In this document: in pieces, positions 23,922-35,063 of the stretch
Position numbering within the stretch: position 1 is the stretch's first letter
Layout: each line of letters opens with the position of its first letter
DNA from: Beroe ovata
Lineage: Eukaryota > Ctenophora > Nuda > Beroida > Beroidae
Direction of reading: 5' to 3'
Assembly: GCA_946803715.1 (NCBI GenBank)
Contig: CAMPET010000107.1
Coordinates: forward strand, 1-64,000
Length of the DNA: 64,000 nucleotides
Notes under the pieces: model-generated
What the model saw: only the letters and a program-made list of their open reading frames with translations
The model's database searches: none
Told to the model about the DNA's origin: nothing
Position numbers and translations under genes: made by a program

Positions 23922-24717
23922 AGCCGCGCGGATTGCACCTGAGATATGTTCCTTTTAACGCCGTCTAGAGATTCAGATAATCAGATGGGATAGATCAAGG
24001 TATGGTGATCAACTAAAGATGACAGAAACCAGAATGAGGATTCGATTTTTTAATCAGTTGTGATGGAAGAACGATGGCATATGGCGGGTTGAACGATTTA
24101 ACAACATTCTAAAAAGAGCTTTTGCGCGTATAATTGGCAAGGCAATTATTATTTCCCCCTAATTTCCGTGTTTGATAGTAATCAACTGAGACTTGATAGC
24201 GTTAATCAGTCAATAACGCTTATCTCTAATCAAATTAACCATTCTTTGATGATCATTGAATGTTTGAGGATCATTATCGACTATCGTGAGACATTTGCAT
24301 TTCTAATTCCCTGACCGAGAGTTAAAACAAAGTATCTTATCACAAATGAAATAGTGAAATGTACATTTTATTTACAGTAATAAAGATCATTTGTTCATAA
24401 CAATTTTGTGTTATCAATCTGATGTCGGAATTGATCAACGTATAGCGTATATCACTTGAGAAAAAACTAACACTCGTTTTGAGTGGTAAACATTTCATTG
24501 CTGTCATGTGTAAACGATCAACCGATCGGAAATGTGCAATTGTAAAAATAGGCTGTCACTTTTAAATTGGGGCGGTCAAAAACTTCTTACAACAACAACA
24601 ACGACAGTAATAAAGTAATAAATCCACCGTCCTTACAAAATCCCACCATACACATTCCACAACAATATAACATTACAGCAAATCATTCTTCTGACTATGA
24701 GTTTTCAAACTGCCCTG
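23922..24717. other. intergenic; upstream of UGT and 3' side of the kinase-like gene
   Basis: AT-rich, non-coding. A minus-strand AATAAA (plus-strand TTTATT at 24367-24372) lies about 350 bp beyond the kinase-like stop and could end its transcript. Confidence 0.45.
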
Positions 24718-27700
24718 CTATCCCCCTGAGTTAGTATCTAGGTAACAGTATGTCGTGGCTATCACCTCTGCACCCGATCGAGAAAAAGTGTCAGGGAATA
24801 AGAGAGTCAGGTTGTTAGGGGCTTTGTAACCGAAGTAAAGGGGCGTATCCCAGTCTTTTGATTGAGGAGAGTCGCTTTCGGCTAGCATGTTCCGCTGATA
24901 CTTGTTGAGATGATGAGACAGATGGTCTTCTTCCATCAACTGATAGATTAGATGCTTCTTGGGCTGAGAGGGAGTGAGGTCACGCCAATAATTTCGTTTG
25001 AAGAGTTAATGAACATTTCATGAATGGGAACAACCAGTACCTCATTTTCCTCCGCCCTTTCGAGAGAAGTTCCCCTAATGTCAGCAATGTAGCACACATT
25101 AGGGCACCCAAGTTGGGTAACCCTACTCTGCAAACACTGGAGGAGGGATTCCTGAAGCAAAACGCACGATTATTCACCAATTTCTAATTGTAATTATCGC
25201 GAGGTTGCGAAAATTGCCACATCTGTCACAATATAGCACGATTAACTCGGTATTTGACGGAAGGAGCGGAGCTGAGCAAAAAGGTTTCCCGCGCCGCGCA
25301 AATGTGTTACAATAACTGGTGTCCGCGCGCGGAGCATTCACAAACCATGTCATCGCGCCCTACGCTTATTCCATTGACGCGTGCGTAGGCAGTAGGAGCT
25401 AAAACTAAAGTGTACCAAAATTAAGGCGTTATTTCGGCGATTTGCATGGTATNAAAGGAGCGTCAGCGTCTTCGACAACTTCGGCTATCCTCACTACTTT
25501 GACGTGACGATCCATTAGTGGCTGTAGACTGGACAAATCTGAGGGAAATGTTTTTCAATTAGCGCGTAATCTAATACCCACATGCATAATGCCAAGATAT
25601 GTGTTATGTTCACACACAAAACTCCGGTAATTTTGGGCTTAATCGAAGGAATACATTTCTCTTCAATTGAGTAGAAATCTATTACCAGACGCGAAGAGGA
25701 TTATCAAGCTGTTATTCTGTCTCTCTGATAAGTCAAACGTCGCAAACATACGTACAATTTTATACCTGCGGACAGCACCCTATGTTATATTTCTGGAATC
25801 AGCTGCAAAATTACAGGACAATTACACAACTAAGGGAGTAGGGCAAAATTGTGCAGAAAGTGCGATGGATTTCTGGGGGGAAACGAACCAGATTCGCTCG
25901 TGGGACATTGAGGACACATCGACTTCCACAAGCCTGTCAGACTCCTTAAAGTACTTCTTAACTGTCTTAAGTGCTTGTTCGTAGAATTCGTGTCTCCGTT
26001 TTGTAGCTGCTGAGTCTGCTTCATCTTTCAACGCACCTATTTGTGTGTGTGTGTGTGTGTGTAATAAGTGTAAGTGTTAGAGGCTACAGCTATAACCATT
26101 AACCAGAGATGGGAGTTACAGCTAAGTTTGAGGGTACAGCTTGCATCCTACACCCTATTGTACAGCTACCAACTGATTTTGAGACTAAAGCTGCCACTTA
26201 CCACCAACATCAACATAGCTCAAAATGTTCACAAGTGCTAAATCTATGTAGGTACCCATACATTAATTTTCCCTAGCAACTACCTTAGTGACGCAAATAA
26301 AGAAGTTGGACAGTGATTCTTATAGGTATCATGTATATAGGACAATTATGCAAATTATTTGGCAATGAATAATCATAATGAGTCATGATGTAGTGAGCAC
26401 CGCGTATGATTTACTACTGAGGGATCACGTTCACTTGAATAAATCTATTGATATAACCACATTAAAACATAAAAATCAACTCCATTATGTATCGTAATGT
26501 ATTATCAAAGATAGCAATGAATTTTACCCCTACCAGCCACAGTAGGACATGTTGATGTTAATTAACCTTACATAGCCAAACTTTCATCCTGCCTTAGTTA
26601 AAACAATGACAATCAATATACTAGTCTAGTATAGATATAATGCTGCACGAAACAATGCTGAATCATCGTGTGAGGTCACGTGTAAATCTTTGTCACACGG
26701 TTACAACTATCTCTGTGAGGTTCTAATAATGTTGGGGAAATAAACTTGTCTTGTCTCCCCTTGATCGTACTGGCATTTGTTCATTGACCGCAGATGTTCA
26801 TTATTCGGCAAATTTCAAGTGATTCAAAGACAAGAAATTCATCTATTGACAGACAGTTCCGTGAACCCCTTTATGCTGAATCATAATTGCGCTTCGAGAT
26901 GGCTTGCTTCCCATTATTCCAAGATATGTCCGTCTATTCTACTTCCTCTGGTACTACAAACTTACAAAATATGTGTACGGCAATTTTTCTCTGCCACCTT
27001 TTATAAGTTAGTAACTTTGCAATAACTTATCTCAGTTGGGATGGTGATGAATGCACCTCGCTGCTACTCCCGCTTAATTACCATAACAACTATCTACTTA
27101 ATAACTTAATAAGGCATATGTTATCATGGTAACAGTCATGGGATGACAATCGAGTCCCTGCTAATTGTCACGATATAATATAGACTTTCCCGGGTGGGTG
27201 AAAATTACTCATTATAGTTGGTCTATGCTATCCCCTATTTCTTGGTTACCGAATCATCACTTGTAGTGACGCCCCTCTTGCCTGGTCTTACCACCATCCT
27301 ACACGATCTGACGATCTGTGTAAAGCTGATGCCCGTCCACTGTAGAGTGTGCATTGTTCATATGTGTGTAGTTAATGGCATTTGTATGACGTATGTGTGC
27401 ACTCAGTGTACACTGTACAGTGTATAGTCGGGTGTATCCTATGTAGAGTGTAAGGTCGGACAAACAGTATTACCATTCTCTAGTAACTATAAAGCTATTC
27501 ATTCGCAAATAGGACGTCCTAACTACCTGGGAATCTTTACAGTTGATAAGAGTCAGCTCGATGACGAATATAAGCCACATTTCGTACCACTTTCATTTCA
27601 ATTCCCACGACCTACCCGAATCTATGACTTTGTTAAATAACAGCCTCGCCAAAATATTCATGGAACCTCTGGCCGCTCTGAATCTTATATCATGCTCATC

Positions 27701-30700
27701 ACTCCAATCCATCACACGAAACAATCTTGCCCCGTGAATAGTAAGACGATTCTATTATTGACTACGCACATCGGTCCTTAACATATACCGTGTATATAGT
27801 CAATGAAAAGGAGTGGTGTATCGATAGATGAATGAGGGAGGGGTCAAGTGCATGTGTTTGTGTGTGTATGTGTGTGTACTGTGTACTGTGTGTGTGTGTG
27901 TGAGAATGAGAGAATGTGGCATAGAAGGGTGATAACAATAAGGCCGATTATTATGATGGTTTTACGCGTTACCTATAGGCAATTGTTCGCTGTTCCGCCC
28001 CCGGACCTATCTTATTCCGTTACTCAGCTCCGATGTGCTCGCCTCTGACACAACATCGGCAACTCTATTCACCTTCAACTCTCCCAACTCTCTTCTCGCC
28101 CACATTCATCACTCGCCACCAATCCTCACTCCTCACTTCTCACTCCTCGAAGTCCTCACTCATCACTCCCCAGTCCTTGTCACTCCTCACTCCACACTCC
28201 TCAACCCTCACTCCATACCTGGGTCAGTACATCCACCCGGGGCTTTGAGTTGAGCTGCACTGTCTAGCTGCTTGTTAAGGTTCTCCTTATCGATATAAAG
28301 GTGCATGGCGAACGCTATTGGACACTGAAATGAATGAGTGTCACGCTTAATAATGAGTGTCACACTAAATGGGTGTCGCACTGTCTCTGTCATGACGTCA
28401 CATGAGTATCACATGAGTGTCACTCTCATGTCCTCGACACTCACTTATTCCACCAGAATTTAGCATTTTCAACACAACATCAACATCCAATGTCAGTCAT
28501 TGGTCCGAAAATAACCCAGTAAGTAATTTATCTGATAATGACTTCTGCATAATTACATTCATGGCAGTGATTCGACTAGTACTTATTCAACTATTGATAA
28601 TTGCCTCACAACTATGTTAAAAGGTAGAAAATTTCGCGTGAAAAAATGTCGTGAAAAACTGAAATGGTGAACAATTCTCCGAGCGAAGCTGTTTTATCCC
28701 TGGATAATATGTACTCACATTCTCCTCAAACTTCGCAAGCAATTCAGCAGCATTATCAAACAGCATCTTGTTACGGAGGATAACCTTACTGTTTGGTAGT
28801 AGATCAATCACGTGTACTGAGTCAGGGAACCTGTAGGGAGAGCATAGCATTTGGGAGGCTTGGGGGCGGGCGAAAAGGAGTGTACTTTGGAGCGGAAAGC
28901 GGGAAGAAATGGGACATTTTGGGGGCGAAAAGAGGGCGTTGGCAGAGTAGTCAATCGCCAATATTTTATGGCCCATAGATGTTACAGTCCATACACATAC
29001 CGTTAAAATTCGACATTTACGATAAATTGGCAATAGGTAAACTACACAACATCAGGCAATATTTTCCTGTCTTAAGGATGAAATTATCACGCGTACTTGA
29101 GAACTTCGGCTCTGATAAGGTCGAATATCCACTCTGACTTGACCAGGTCCGGCTGTGTTCGAATGTGAGACAACATTAGTGCCGAGTCCATCATTCCCGT
29201 ACCGTTGTCAACTGAGAGTGGTGTCAACTGAGAGTGGTGTCAAGAGAAGTGGTGTCAAGAGCAGTGGTGTCATAGTGGTGTCAAGAGCAGTGGTGTCATA
29301 GTGGTGTCAAGAGAAGTGGTGTCAAGAGAAGTGGTGTCATAGTGGTGTTGAAAAGTGGTGTGTTAATGTTGTGTTAAAGTTGTGTCAAAAGCGTTTTCAT
29401 GTTCAATGGTTTCAAGATCATTGGTAGCAACAGTTTCACTTACAGTGGGTAACAGTCTACTGACGGACCCAATGGGTATTGAGTCAATGCCCATGTTATA
29501 CCTATTGTTATGCGATCGTGGTTAAAGTGAATGTTTGGAGCATACAATATATTCTCTTATAATCGCATTTTCAGGTGATATTTCCCGTATCAAATGAACA
29601 CTACGGTATCGAACACCACTGTATCAATGAAGCTTATAATAGTTACCAACATTGGTATGTCAATTTCCACCATGAGTGGAAACGAATTGGGGCTAAATTT
29701 CAACCTATAATATTCTGGAAAAAATTAAAATTCAAGATCTTCTTGACTCACTTTTTGTATCAAGTTTCTTGCGGAGTGCGGTTCTTATGAGCTGCTCAGC
29801 TGAAATCACTCTCACCCCAAACGATTCCACAAGCTCTTCGATAACCGCACCTTTCCCCGACTTTGGACCACCTGCAAAACACGTGCAAAATGAGGGATGA
29901 ATGTTACATTAGAATCATGTGATTTCAGGTTACATTTCTTGATCTAGAGTGTGAGTGGGGTCTCATTTGAGGGTCTCATTGTATATCAATGAGTTTTGAG
30001 TACCTAGCTCCAATTACCTAACAATCAGGGGGTAAACTAAATACATTATATGTACTTTAGTGGCGTCTTGCGTACGCACAGGACTTATGTGTGATGGGCA
30101 TGGGTTTTCATTGTCCGCATCTTCTCCTCTCATTCACTCATTTCCAATCAAGTGTTTTATTATTTCTCGTCCCATATATTTCATATGTTATACCTATCGG
30201 TCCCTAGGTCATGGACACGACTACTACTCCCCCTAATCCTGGTCCGGGCCCATTAATGCAAGAATCAGATGTCCAGGACGAGATCGTGTTCACACAAGGT
30301 ATGGGACATCATACTTTTACCTAAAAAACCTGTGTTTGTAAAGAGTGACCTTCCTGCAATGATGGCATACACAAATTCTCGAAAAAATGTTATTCTCACT
30401 ACAGGAACACAGATTGGAGACGGATTCCTTGCGGCTCTGATGATTGTCTGTATGCTAGCTGGATTACCAGGTAACATGCTGTCCAGTGTGTTTTTCGGCC
30501 GTCGTGTACTCAGGAAAACAGTACACGACGCACTGTATTTTGTGGCGTCAACAGCGGACACGTGCATACTTGTGTGCGCGTTCGCGCCTATCTCAGTACT
30601 CGTTGCGAAGGAACGTGCTCCGGCGGTTTTCAGTAACGACGCCGTCTGTACCTCATGGGCATTTTTCTTCTTCGTCATGACCCGTTACACACTGTTCATT

Positions 30701-31801
30701 GCCATGGTGATCAGTGTGGTCAGGACATTGTCAATATTCATGCCGTTCTATATCATCAACAAGAATGCTGTCCTGGGGTCCTGTGCCCTATATGGATTCT
30801 GGCTGATCGCCAAGGATTCCGTGTTCTATGACCGAGGTTATATCCAAGCTCAATTCTCGCATCATCTCTGTTCGTGTACGAGGATTCTTGAAGGGACTGG
30901 CGGTAGAGTGTTCGTCATCATCTCAGGTCTGGAGATCCTGGCTGTAATGGTGATTGTCCTGGTCAGCTTTGCAATATCCTTCTTTAGCCTTACTAAGACA
31001 AGCAGGATCAAGAGCAGGAACGCGGATAAAGTAACAGATGCAACCACCACAATAGCTCTCTTCACATTTGCTTCTGTCATGTGTAACATTCCTTTATTCG
31101 CTATGGCTGTCGTGGATACGGCAGGCAAGTTCTCCTCCTTTTCCATGAATACGAAAGCCTACGTGAAGCTGCTATCCTATGTTGTTATCATAGTCCTCAA
31201 TTCTGCTGTCAACCCGTGTATCTATGTCACGAGAATGCCTGTCTACAAGAAGTGGGCATTCGGACAGGTCTCCGTCATCGGGAGGTCGACTGTGTCTCAA
31301 AACCAAAGTAGTGACAAGACGTCATAGTATTGACGTGATAGAGACGAAAAGGCCGGTAAAGAGACACTATTGCCGGTGACGAGACACTATTACCGGTGGC
31401 GAGACACTATTGCCGGTGACTAGACACTATTGCCGGTGACGTGACACTATCGCCGGTGAAGAGACATATTATTAACTCATCAAATATCAAACATTCATGA
31501 GAAGTTGGATTAAAATCTTATAAACTCCATGGAGACAATTTGTGATATTCTTCACGGCCCATCGCGCGGCTCAAGGATTCCTTTTCTTTTTGAAGAATAT
31601 TTCAATTTTGAGGAATAACCTACTGTCTGCAAATAATTTGGTAGCTATAGCTAGGTGCATCGTTTGCTTACCAAAAATAACGGCATTTTTCAGAGCAATC
31701 GGTTTCCATTCGTCCAGACATATTCCCTCCATTCCCATTTCAGTGGATTGTGAGGGGTAATGAGTGAGATTTCTGCGTCTACAGCTGGTGTTGCAACCCA
31801 T
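24718..31801 (-). CDS. adenylate/nucleoside-kinase-like protein with MGCxxS N-terminus (form with exon A)
   Basis: Exons 31672-31801 (exon A), 29752-29871, 29097-29211, 28719-28830, 28219-28324, 25885-26036, 25041-25151, 24718-24963 join in phase to 363 residues. Exon A begins MGCNTSCRRR and ends ...NAVIFG. The next exon supplies the P-loop GGPKSGKG, then ISAEQLIR (the ISTGDLLR position). Exon at 28.7 kb carries HVIDLLPNSK where active enzymes have DG(F/Y)PR. Exon at 28.3 kb gives MHLYID (core beta strand). Exon at 26 kb has KRRHEFYEQALKTVKKYFKESDRLVEVD, the end of the family fold (motif at 25925-26005). The last two exons add about 118 residues I do not recognise (CYIADIRGTSLE...NNLTLLFPDT). 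Missing DGxPR arginine and Gly-to-Lys and Thr-to-Ala P-loop changes suggest weak or no phosphotransfer. The exon border at 25885 (TTC|GTTTCC) is the least certain. Two other possible first exons lie upstream. Confidence 0.65.
26041..26062. repeat. (GT)n microsatellite
   Basis: An uninterrupted dinucleotide run of about 11 units, directly beside the minus-strand acceptor of the exon starting at 26036. Confidence 0.9.
28063..28213. repeat. CTCACTCC-rich pyrimidine tract
   Basis: Irregular repeats of ACTC(C)TCACT over 150 bp. On the gene's strand this is a purine-rich GAGTGAGG tract just inside the intron after the exon ending at 28219. Confidence 0.7.
28325..28440. repeat. TGAGTGTCAC minisatellite at a splice acceptor
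   Basis: Units of (A)ATGAGTGTCAC(A) and GGGTGTCGCAC start within 10 bp of the minus-strand acceptor at 28325. It resembles the TGGTGTCAA family in the next intron and in the 7TM gene. Confidence 0.6.
29212..29370. repeat. TGGTGTCAA minisatellite that includes an acceptor-like sequence in each unit
   Basis: Units of GAGAGTGGTGTCAA(CT) and GCAGTGGTGTCA begin at the acceptor itself. On the coding strand a unit reads TTGACACCACTCTCAG, and the real border is CTCTCAG|TTGACAACGG, so exon start and repeat unit share their sequence. A shorter version of the array occurs in the copy at 56-160. Confidence 0.75.
30211..31327 (+). CDS. rhodopsin-like G-protein-coupled receptor, two exons, nested in the kinase-like intron
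   Basis: Exon 1 30211-30298 (MDTTTTPPNPGPGP...EIVFTQ) and exon 2 30405-31327 join at phase 1 across a 106-bp GT-AG intron; 336 residues. I prefer this to reading straight through from an in-frame ATG at 30269, because the spliced form gives a short Pro/Thr-rich extracellular N-terminus ahead of TM1. Features: TM1 with GLPGN (the conserved Asn), Cys before TM3 (AVCTSW), VVRTLS in the DRY position, and TM7 LNSAVNPCIYV with a full NPxxY. Class A receptor, ligand unknown. It lies on the opposite strand inside the intron 29872-31671 of the kinase-like gene. Confidence 0.85.
31351..31468. repeat. six tandem 20-bp GCCGGTGACGAGACACTATT units
   Basis: Near-perfect 20-bp units start 24 bp after the receptor stop codon and lie in its 3' region. 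Variation is limited to a few positions (GACGAG, GGCGAG, GACTAG, GACGTG). Confidence 0.85.
31672..31801 (-). other. exon A: alternative first exon of the kinase-like locus (MGCNTS)
   Basis: 43 codons plus one base, starting Met-Gly-Cys-Asn-Thr-Ser and ending Ala-Val-Ile-Phe-G|GTAAGC. Gly2 and Ser6 fit the N-myristoylation consensus and Cys3 fits S-acylation. It splices in phase to the P-loop exon at 29871. A downstream in-frame ATG at 31738 could also serve as start. Confidence 0.6.
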
Positions 31802-31814
31802 CCTATATGAGTAG

Positions 31815-31857
31815 GTGAGTGAGTGAGTGAGTGAGTGAGTGAGTGAGTGAGTGAGTG
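31815..31857. repeat. (GAGT)n microsatellite
   Basis: About ten GAGT units just upstream of exon A (on its 5' side). Confidence 0.9.
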
Positions 31858-32936
31858 GGTTGGATATTCCGTCACTGACGGAGAGTAGGAGGATAGAGGG
31901 AGGAGGGATTCAAGTCTCAACTAACCCACAAATATAATGTTGCGACGGGTCGCATCTATTTTATTCCCCACTTTGATATTGATAGTCGAATGCCTCCAGT
32001 TTGAATCCTCTGATACCACTGAGTCAGTGCCCACTTTTGTGTTGGTACAACCCATAGTGCTTTATAGCAAACCAGCTGACGTATACTGATTTTCTTTGAG
32101 GCTATTCATCTCTGACTATTCATTCTCAAGTCAGATTTCCAAAACCTAGAGGCATTCATTTGACCTTCGAACATTCAGGCAAAGTCAACAATTGATTGAA
32201 CAAATTTTACAGGATAACTGATCGAACGACACGTCATGTATCAACAGGCACAAAAGAATTGACTATTTAGAATTATCACTACAATATTACACATTATGCA
32301 TGTGGTTGACGTCAAGGTGTCTATACATGGTGTACAGATATACCAGTGTCTAGACCCGCGTGCTATGTTACAGCGCACAACGTGGATGTCTTTCTTTTGA
32401 GGAAAATTATGCGTACATTGAATGAAGCTACCTCGCATACGTGTCAGGATCTTATTATACAGCACAGCTTATCATTCATAACGCAATTCTGTTGTTATCA
32501 TAAAATTGCAATTTTGGAGGTAACACGAGCAGTGAGCACCATACTTGGCAATTTTCCGAGGAAAACATCGGATTCATGGGTTATATTTGAACACAAAATC
32601 CGATTTCCTGAAGGGTCATGTGCTAGGGCAGGTTAGTAGTCACTACCTGCGGACTAAATGAAATGATGCGATTATCTGCATCTTATCAGTTAAATACTGA
32701 GCCAACCAAATCATTGCTGAGCCAATAGAATTTTGAAATCTAATAAAATACATTATCATAGGGTGCAGTTTTATCATTAATCGTGGAGCACATTTGTTCG
32801 CTTAATTCTTTGTTTGAACTTTCTTTAGTTTGCGTATATGAATATTGAATATTCATTATTTCAGGATATCTTTACTCATAAATAAAAGGTGTCGTTTAAC
32901 CAGTATATAAAATGTTTTCTCAGGAATGTTAATGAA

Positions 32937-35063
32937 ATGACAGTAGAAGATCAATTGGCACAGATAATCGAGCATCTGGGAGAGTTTAAGTGTTTCCAGG
33001 ATGAAATGAGGCAGCGACTGAAGAAGTACGATGAGGATCAAGAATTGGAGAAGAAAAAACTGAAGAGTACAAAAATACCTGAAGTGGAGAAGAAAGAAGA
33101 GGAAACGATCCCTGAACAGAATCATGGAGATGGGAAAGAGATCTCTATCATCCTCTCTTTTGGAGGGGACAACTCCAACTCCAGTCCGAAAGCCTTGCTG
33201 TTGTTCCTAGACCACTACGAGGCAGTGAAGAAAGAAAACATAGCTCGGGAGATAGATGGTTGGAACAGCGCCAGATTCAGAGCAAATGAGATTAGGCTCC
33301 ATCTCAAGGGTGAGCCAGCTGAGTGGGTGGCAATGGAATCGTCAGATGAGGGCACATCTTGGACGCGAGACGACGATGAGATTATCGATAGGTTGAAAAT
33401 CCGGTACATCACTGGTGCTAGGAAGAGCATTAAGCAAAAGATAAAAGAATTCGAAGAGCTGAGTCAAGAACCGTCAGAATCGCTCGTTGACTACTTGGGC
33501 CGATGCCAAAAACTGGGTATGGAAGCTTATGGCCACAAAGATGCACACACACGAAAGGAGAGGATAATCTGGCAGTTTTTAAGTGGTATAAATAATCATG
33601 TGACAAGGAAGAAGGTGCTGGACAAGAAATGGAGGACACAAAATTTCGATGAAGTCCTTTTCTTGGTAGAGGAGGCCGAAAATGAGGAATCTGCTACTGA
33701 CAGCACTGTGACAAAAAGTAAGAAACCGATGGAGTCAAAATCACCTGAATTGGATGAGACACAGCAAGCGCCAATTGAAAAAGACGGGGCATCCCAAACG
33801 AACGAGAAGCCAAGCACACCTGATGAGAAGCCCGGTACATCAAGTTCATCCAGCTCTTCTAGTTCGGAAGAGAGGCCAAATTCCCAGAACGAAAAACCAA
33901 TCACACCGAAGCCTAGTTCCCCAGAAAAGGCGAATACACCTGAGGTGAAGCCGAATTCACCAGAAAAACCTAACACACCTGAAGCTAAGCAAGGTACCTC
34001 GAGCTCATCAAGCTCTTCGAGTTCATCAAGTTCGGAAGAGAAACCGAGCACCCCTAAGAAAAAGCCTGGTTCACCGCTGAAACCAAGCACAACTGAAGAG
34101 AAACCCAGTTCACCAGAAAAACCAAAAACACCCGAAAATAAACCAACTTCACCAGAGAAGCCGAGCTCCCCAGCTGAAAAGCCCGGAACTTCAAGTTCAT
34201 CTAGCTCTGAAGAGAAGCCACAATTACCAGAGAAGCCGGACACACCTGAAGCAACGTCGGTTGCATCTGAGAAGCCAAAAACACCTGAAACTGAAGAGAA
34301 ACCTTGCTCACCAGTACAACCGCATAAACCTGAAGCAAAGCCAAGTTCGCCCAAAGAGTCAATTGAAGACCAGGAAAAGCCAGGCACTTCAAGCTCGTCA
34401 AGTTCATCAAGCTCATCCAGTCCAGAAGAAAAACCAAAGTCACTGCAGAGCAAGCCGGACACACCTGAGGAAAGGCCCACTTCACTAGAAGCCCAGAACA
34501 CAGCCGGAGAAAATCCCGGTTCATCACAAAAACCCGGCACTCCTGGAGACAAGCCAGGGACATCAAGTTCATCCAGCTCGTCTAGCTCATCAAGTTCATC
34601 TAGCTCTTCCAGTTCTGAAGAAAAAGAAGTCACACCCGAAAAGGAGCCAGTCACACCGGAAGAAAAACCCGCAACACCAGAAGAAAGACCTAGGTCTCCA
34701 GAAAACAAACCTGAAAAAAGTGAAAGCAGAGCAAGACATACCAAAGCAAAACAGAAGAAAGGAAAAAAGAACGACCACTCGAAACACTGTTGTAACGATG
34801 TCGCACATACGGGTTGGGGCAAGTATAAATGCCATTTCTGCAGGACTGCTTATGGCATCTATGGGGGTTGGAGATTCTGCCCCAGGCGCTATAGAGATGA
34901 TTTCAAATTCTTGAACAACCTTGCAAAGATGTTCTTTCTCTCATCTATGTTTTACTGGGACTCAGATGAGATTGACTTTGTTCCTCCGATGATTGAATTT
35001 CGGAAGCCTCGGTCAGAAGATAAAGGAAACAAGGATAAGGAGAGGAGCAGAAGTGCAAAGTGA
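32937..35063 (+). CDS. Gag/capsid-derived protein with Pro-Ser-Glu repeat domain (copy 1)
   Basis: A single exon of 708 residues. ATG at 32937 was chosen because MTVEDQLAQI aligns with the start MLLEDQLVEI of the neighbouring copy. About 1-45 is a charged helix. About 80-255 is a Gag capsid-like domain: ARFRANEIRLHLKGEPAEWV, then FEELSQEPSESLVDYLGRCQ, then RIIWQFLSGINNHVTRKKVL, the pattern of Ty3/gypsy-type capsids. About 260-590 is low-complexity KPxTPEEKPxSPEKP repeats with five Ser runs. At about 632-648 CHFC...GGWRFC resembles a zinc knuckle but has no His. No protease, reverse transcriptase or integrase follows, and I see no long terminal repeats. It looks like a host gene derived from a retroelement, as with animal Arc and PNMA-type genes. 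Confidence 0.8.
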   Translation: MTVEDQLAQIIEHLGEFKCFQDEMRQRLKKYDEDQELEKKKLKSTKIPEVEKKEEETIPEQNHGDGKEISIILSFGGDNSNSSPKALLLFLDHYEAVKKENIAREIDGWNSARFRANEIRLHLKGEPAEWVAMESSDEGTSWTRDDDEIIDRLKIRYITGARKSIKQKIKEFEELSQEPSESLVDYLGRCQKLGMEAYGHKDAHTRKERIIWQFLSGINNHVTRKKVLDKKWRTQNFDEVLFLVEEAENEESATDSTVTKSKKPMESKSPELDETQQAPIEKDGASQTNEKPSTPDEKPGTSSSSSSSSSEERPNSQNEKPITPKPSSPEKANTPEVKPNSPEKPNTPEAKQGTSSSSSSSSSSSSEEKPSTPKKKPGSPLKPSTTEEKPSSPEKPKTPENKPTSPEKPSSPAEKPGTSSSSSSEEKPQLPEKPDTPEATSVASEKPKTPETEEKPCSPVQPHKPEAKPSSPKESIEDQEKPGTSSSSSSSSSSSPEEKPKSLQSKPDTPEERPTSLEAQNTAGENPGSSQKPGTPGDKPGTSSSSSSSSSSSSSSSSSSEEKEVTPEKEPVTPEEKPATPEERPRSPENKPEKSESRARHTKAKQKKGKKNDHSKHCCNDVAHTGWGKYKCHFCRTAYGIYGGWRFCPRRYRDDFKFLNNLAKMFFLSSMFYWDSDEIDFVPPMIEFRKPRSEDKGNKDKERSRSAK

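Larger units (their letters stand above)
26037..28218 (-). other. long intron of the kinase-like gene
   Basis: 2.2 kb without coding signal. It holds a (GT)n run at 26041-26062, a TG-rich stretch near 27847-27902 and a CTCACTCC-type pyrimidine tract at 28063-28213. Confidence 0.55.

Noticed and set aside
24980-25180. Alternative frame through the kinase-like exon at 25.1 kb
   Set aside because: It would need a TG|G join and ends in a stop soon after. The ESLLQCLQ frame joins the last exon in phase over a normal 77-bp intron.
30269-30404. Unspliced N-terminus of the nested receptor
   Set aside because: Good donor and acceptor at 30299 and 30404, and an upstream in-frame exon with a better start, favour an intron.
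31351-31468. CRISPR-like array
   Set aside because: Units are contiguous 20-bp tandem repeats with no spacers, and the genome is eukaryotic.
32889-32936. Longer start for Gag copy 1 from a GTG
   Set aside because: The ATG at 32937 aligns with the start of copy 2. The upstream part has no counterpart and needs a non-ATG start.
33596-34822. 408-residue open frame on the minus strand opposite Gag copy 1
   Set aside because: It is the antisense of the Ser and KPxSPE repeats, giving Leu-Asp-Glu and Gly-Phe-Ser repeats with no family resemblance. Repetitive codons keep it open.
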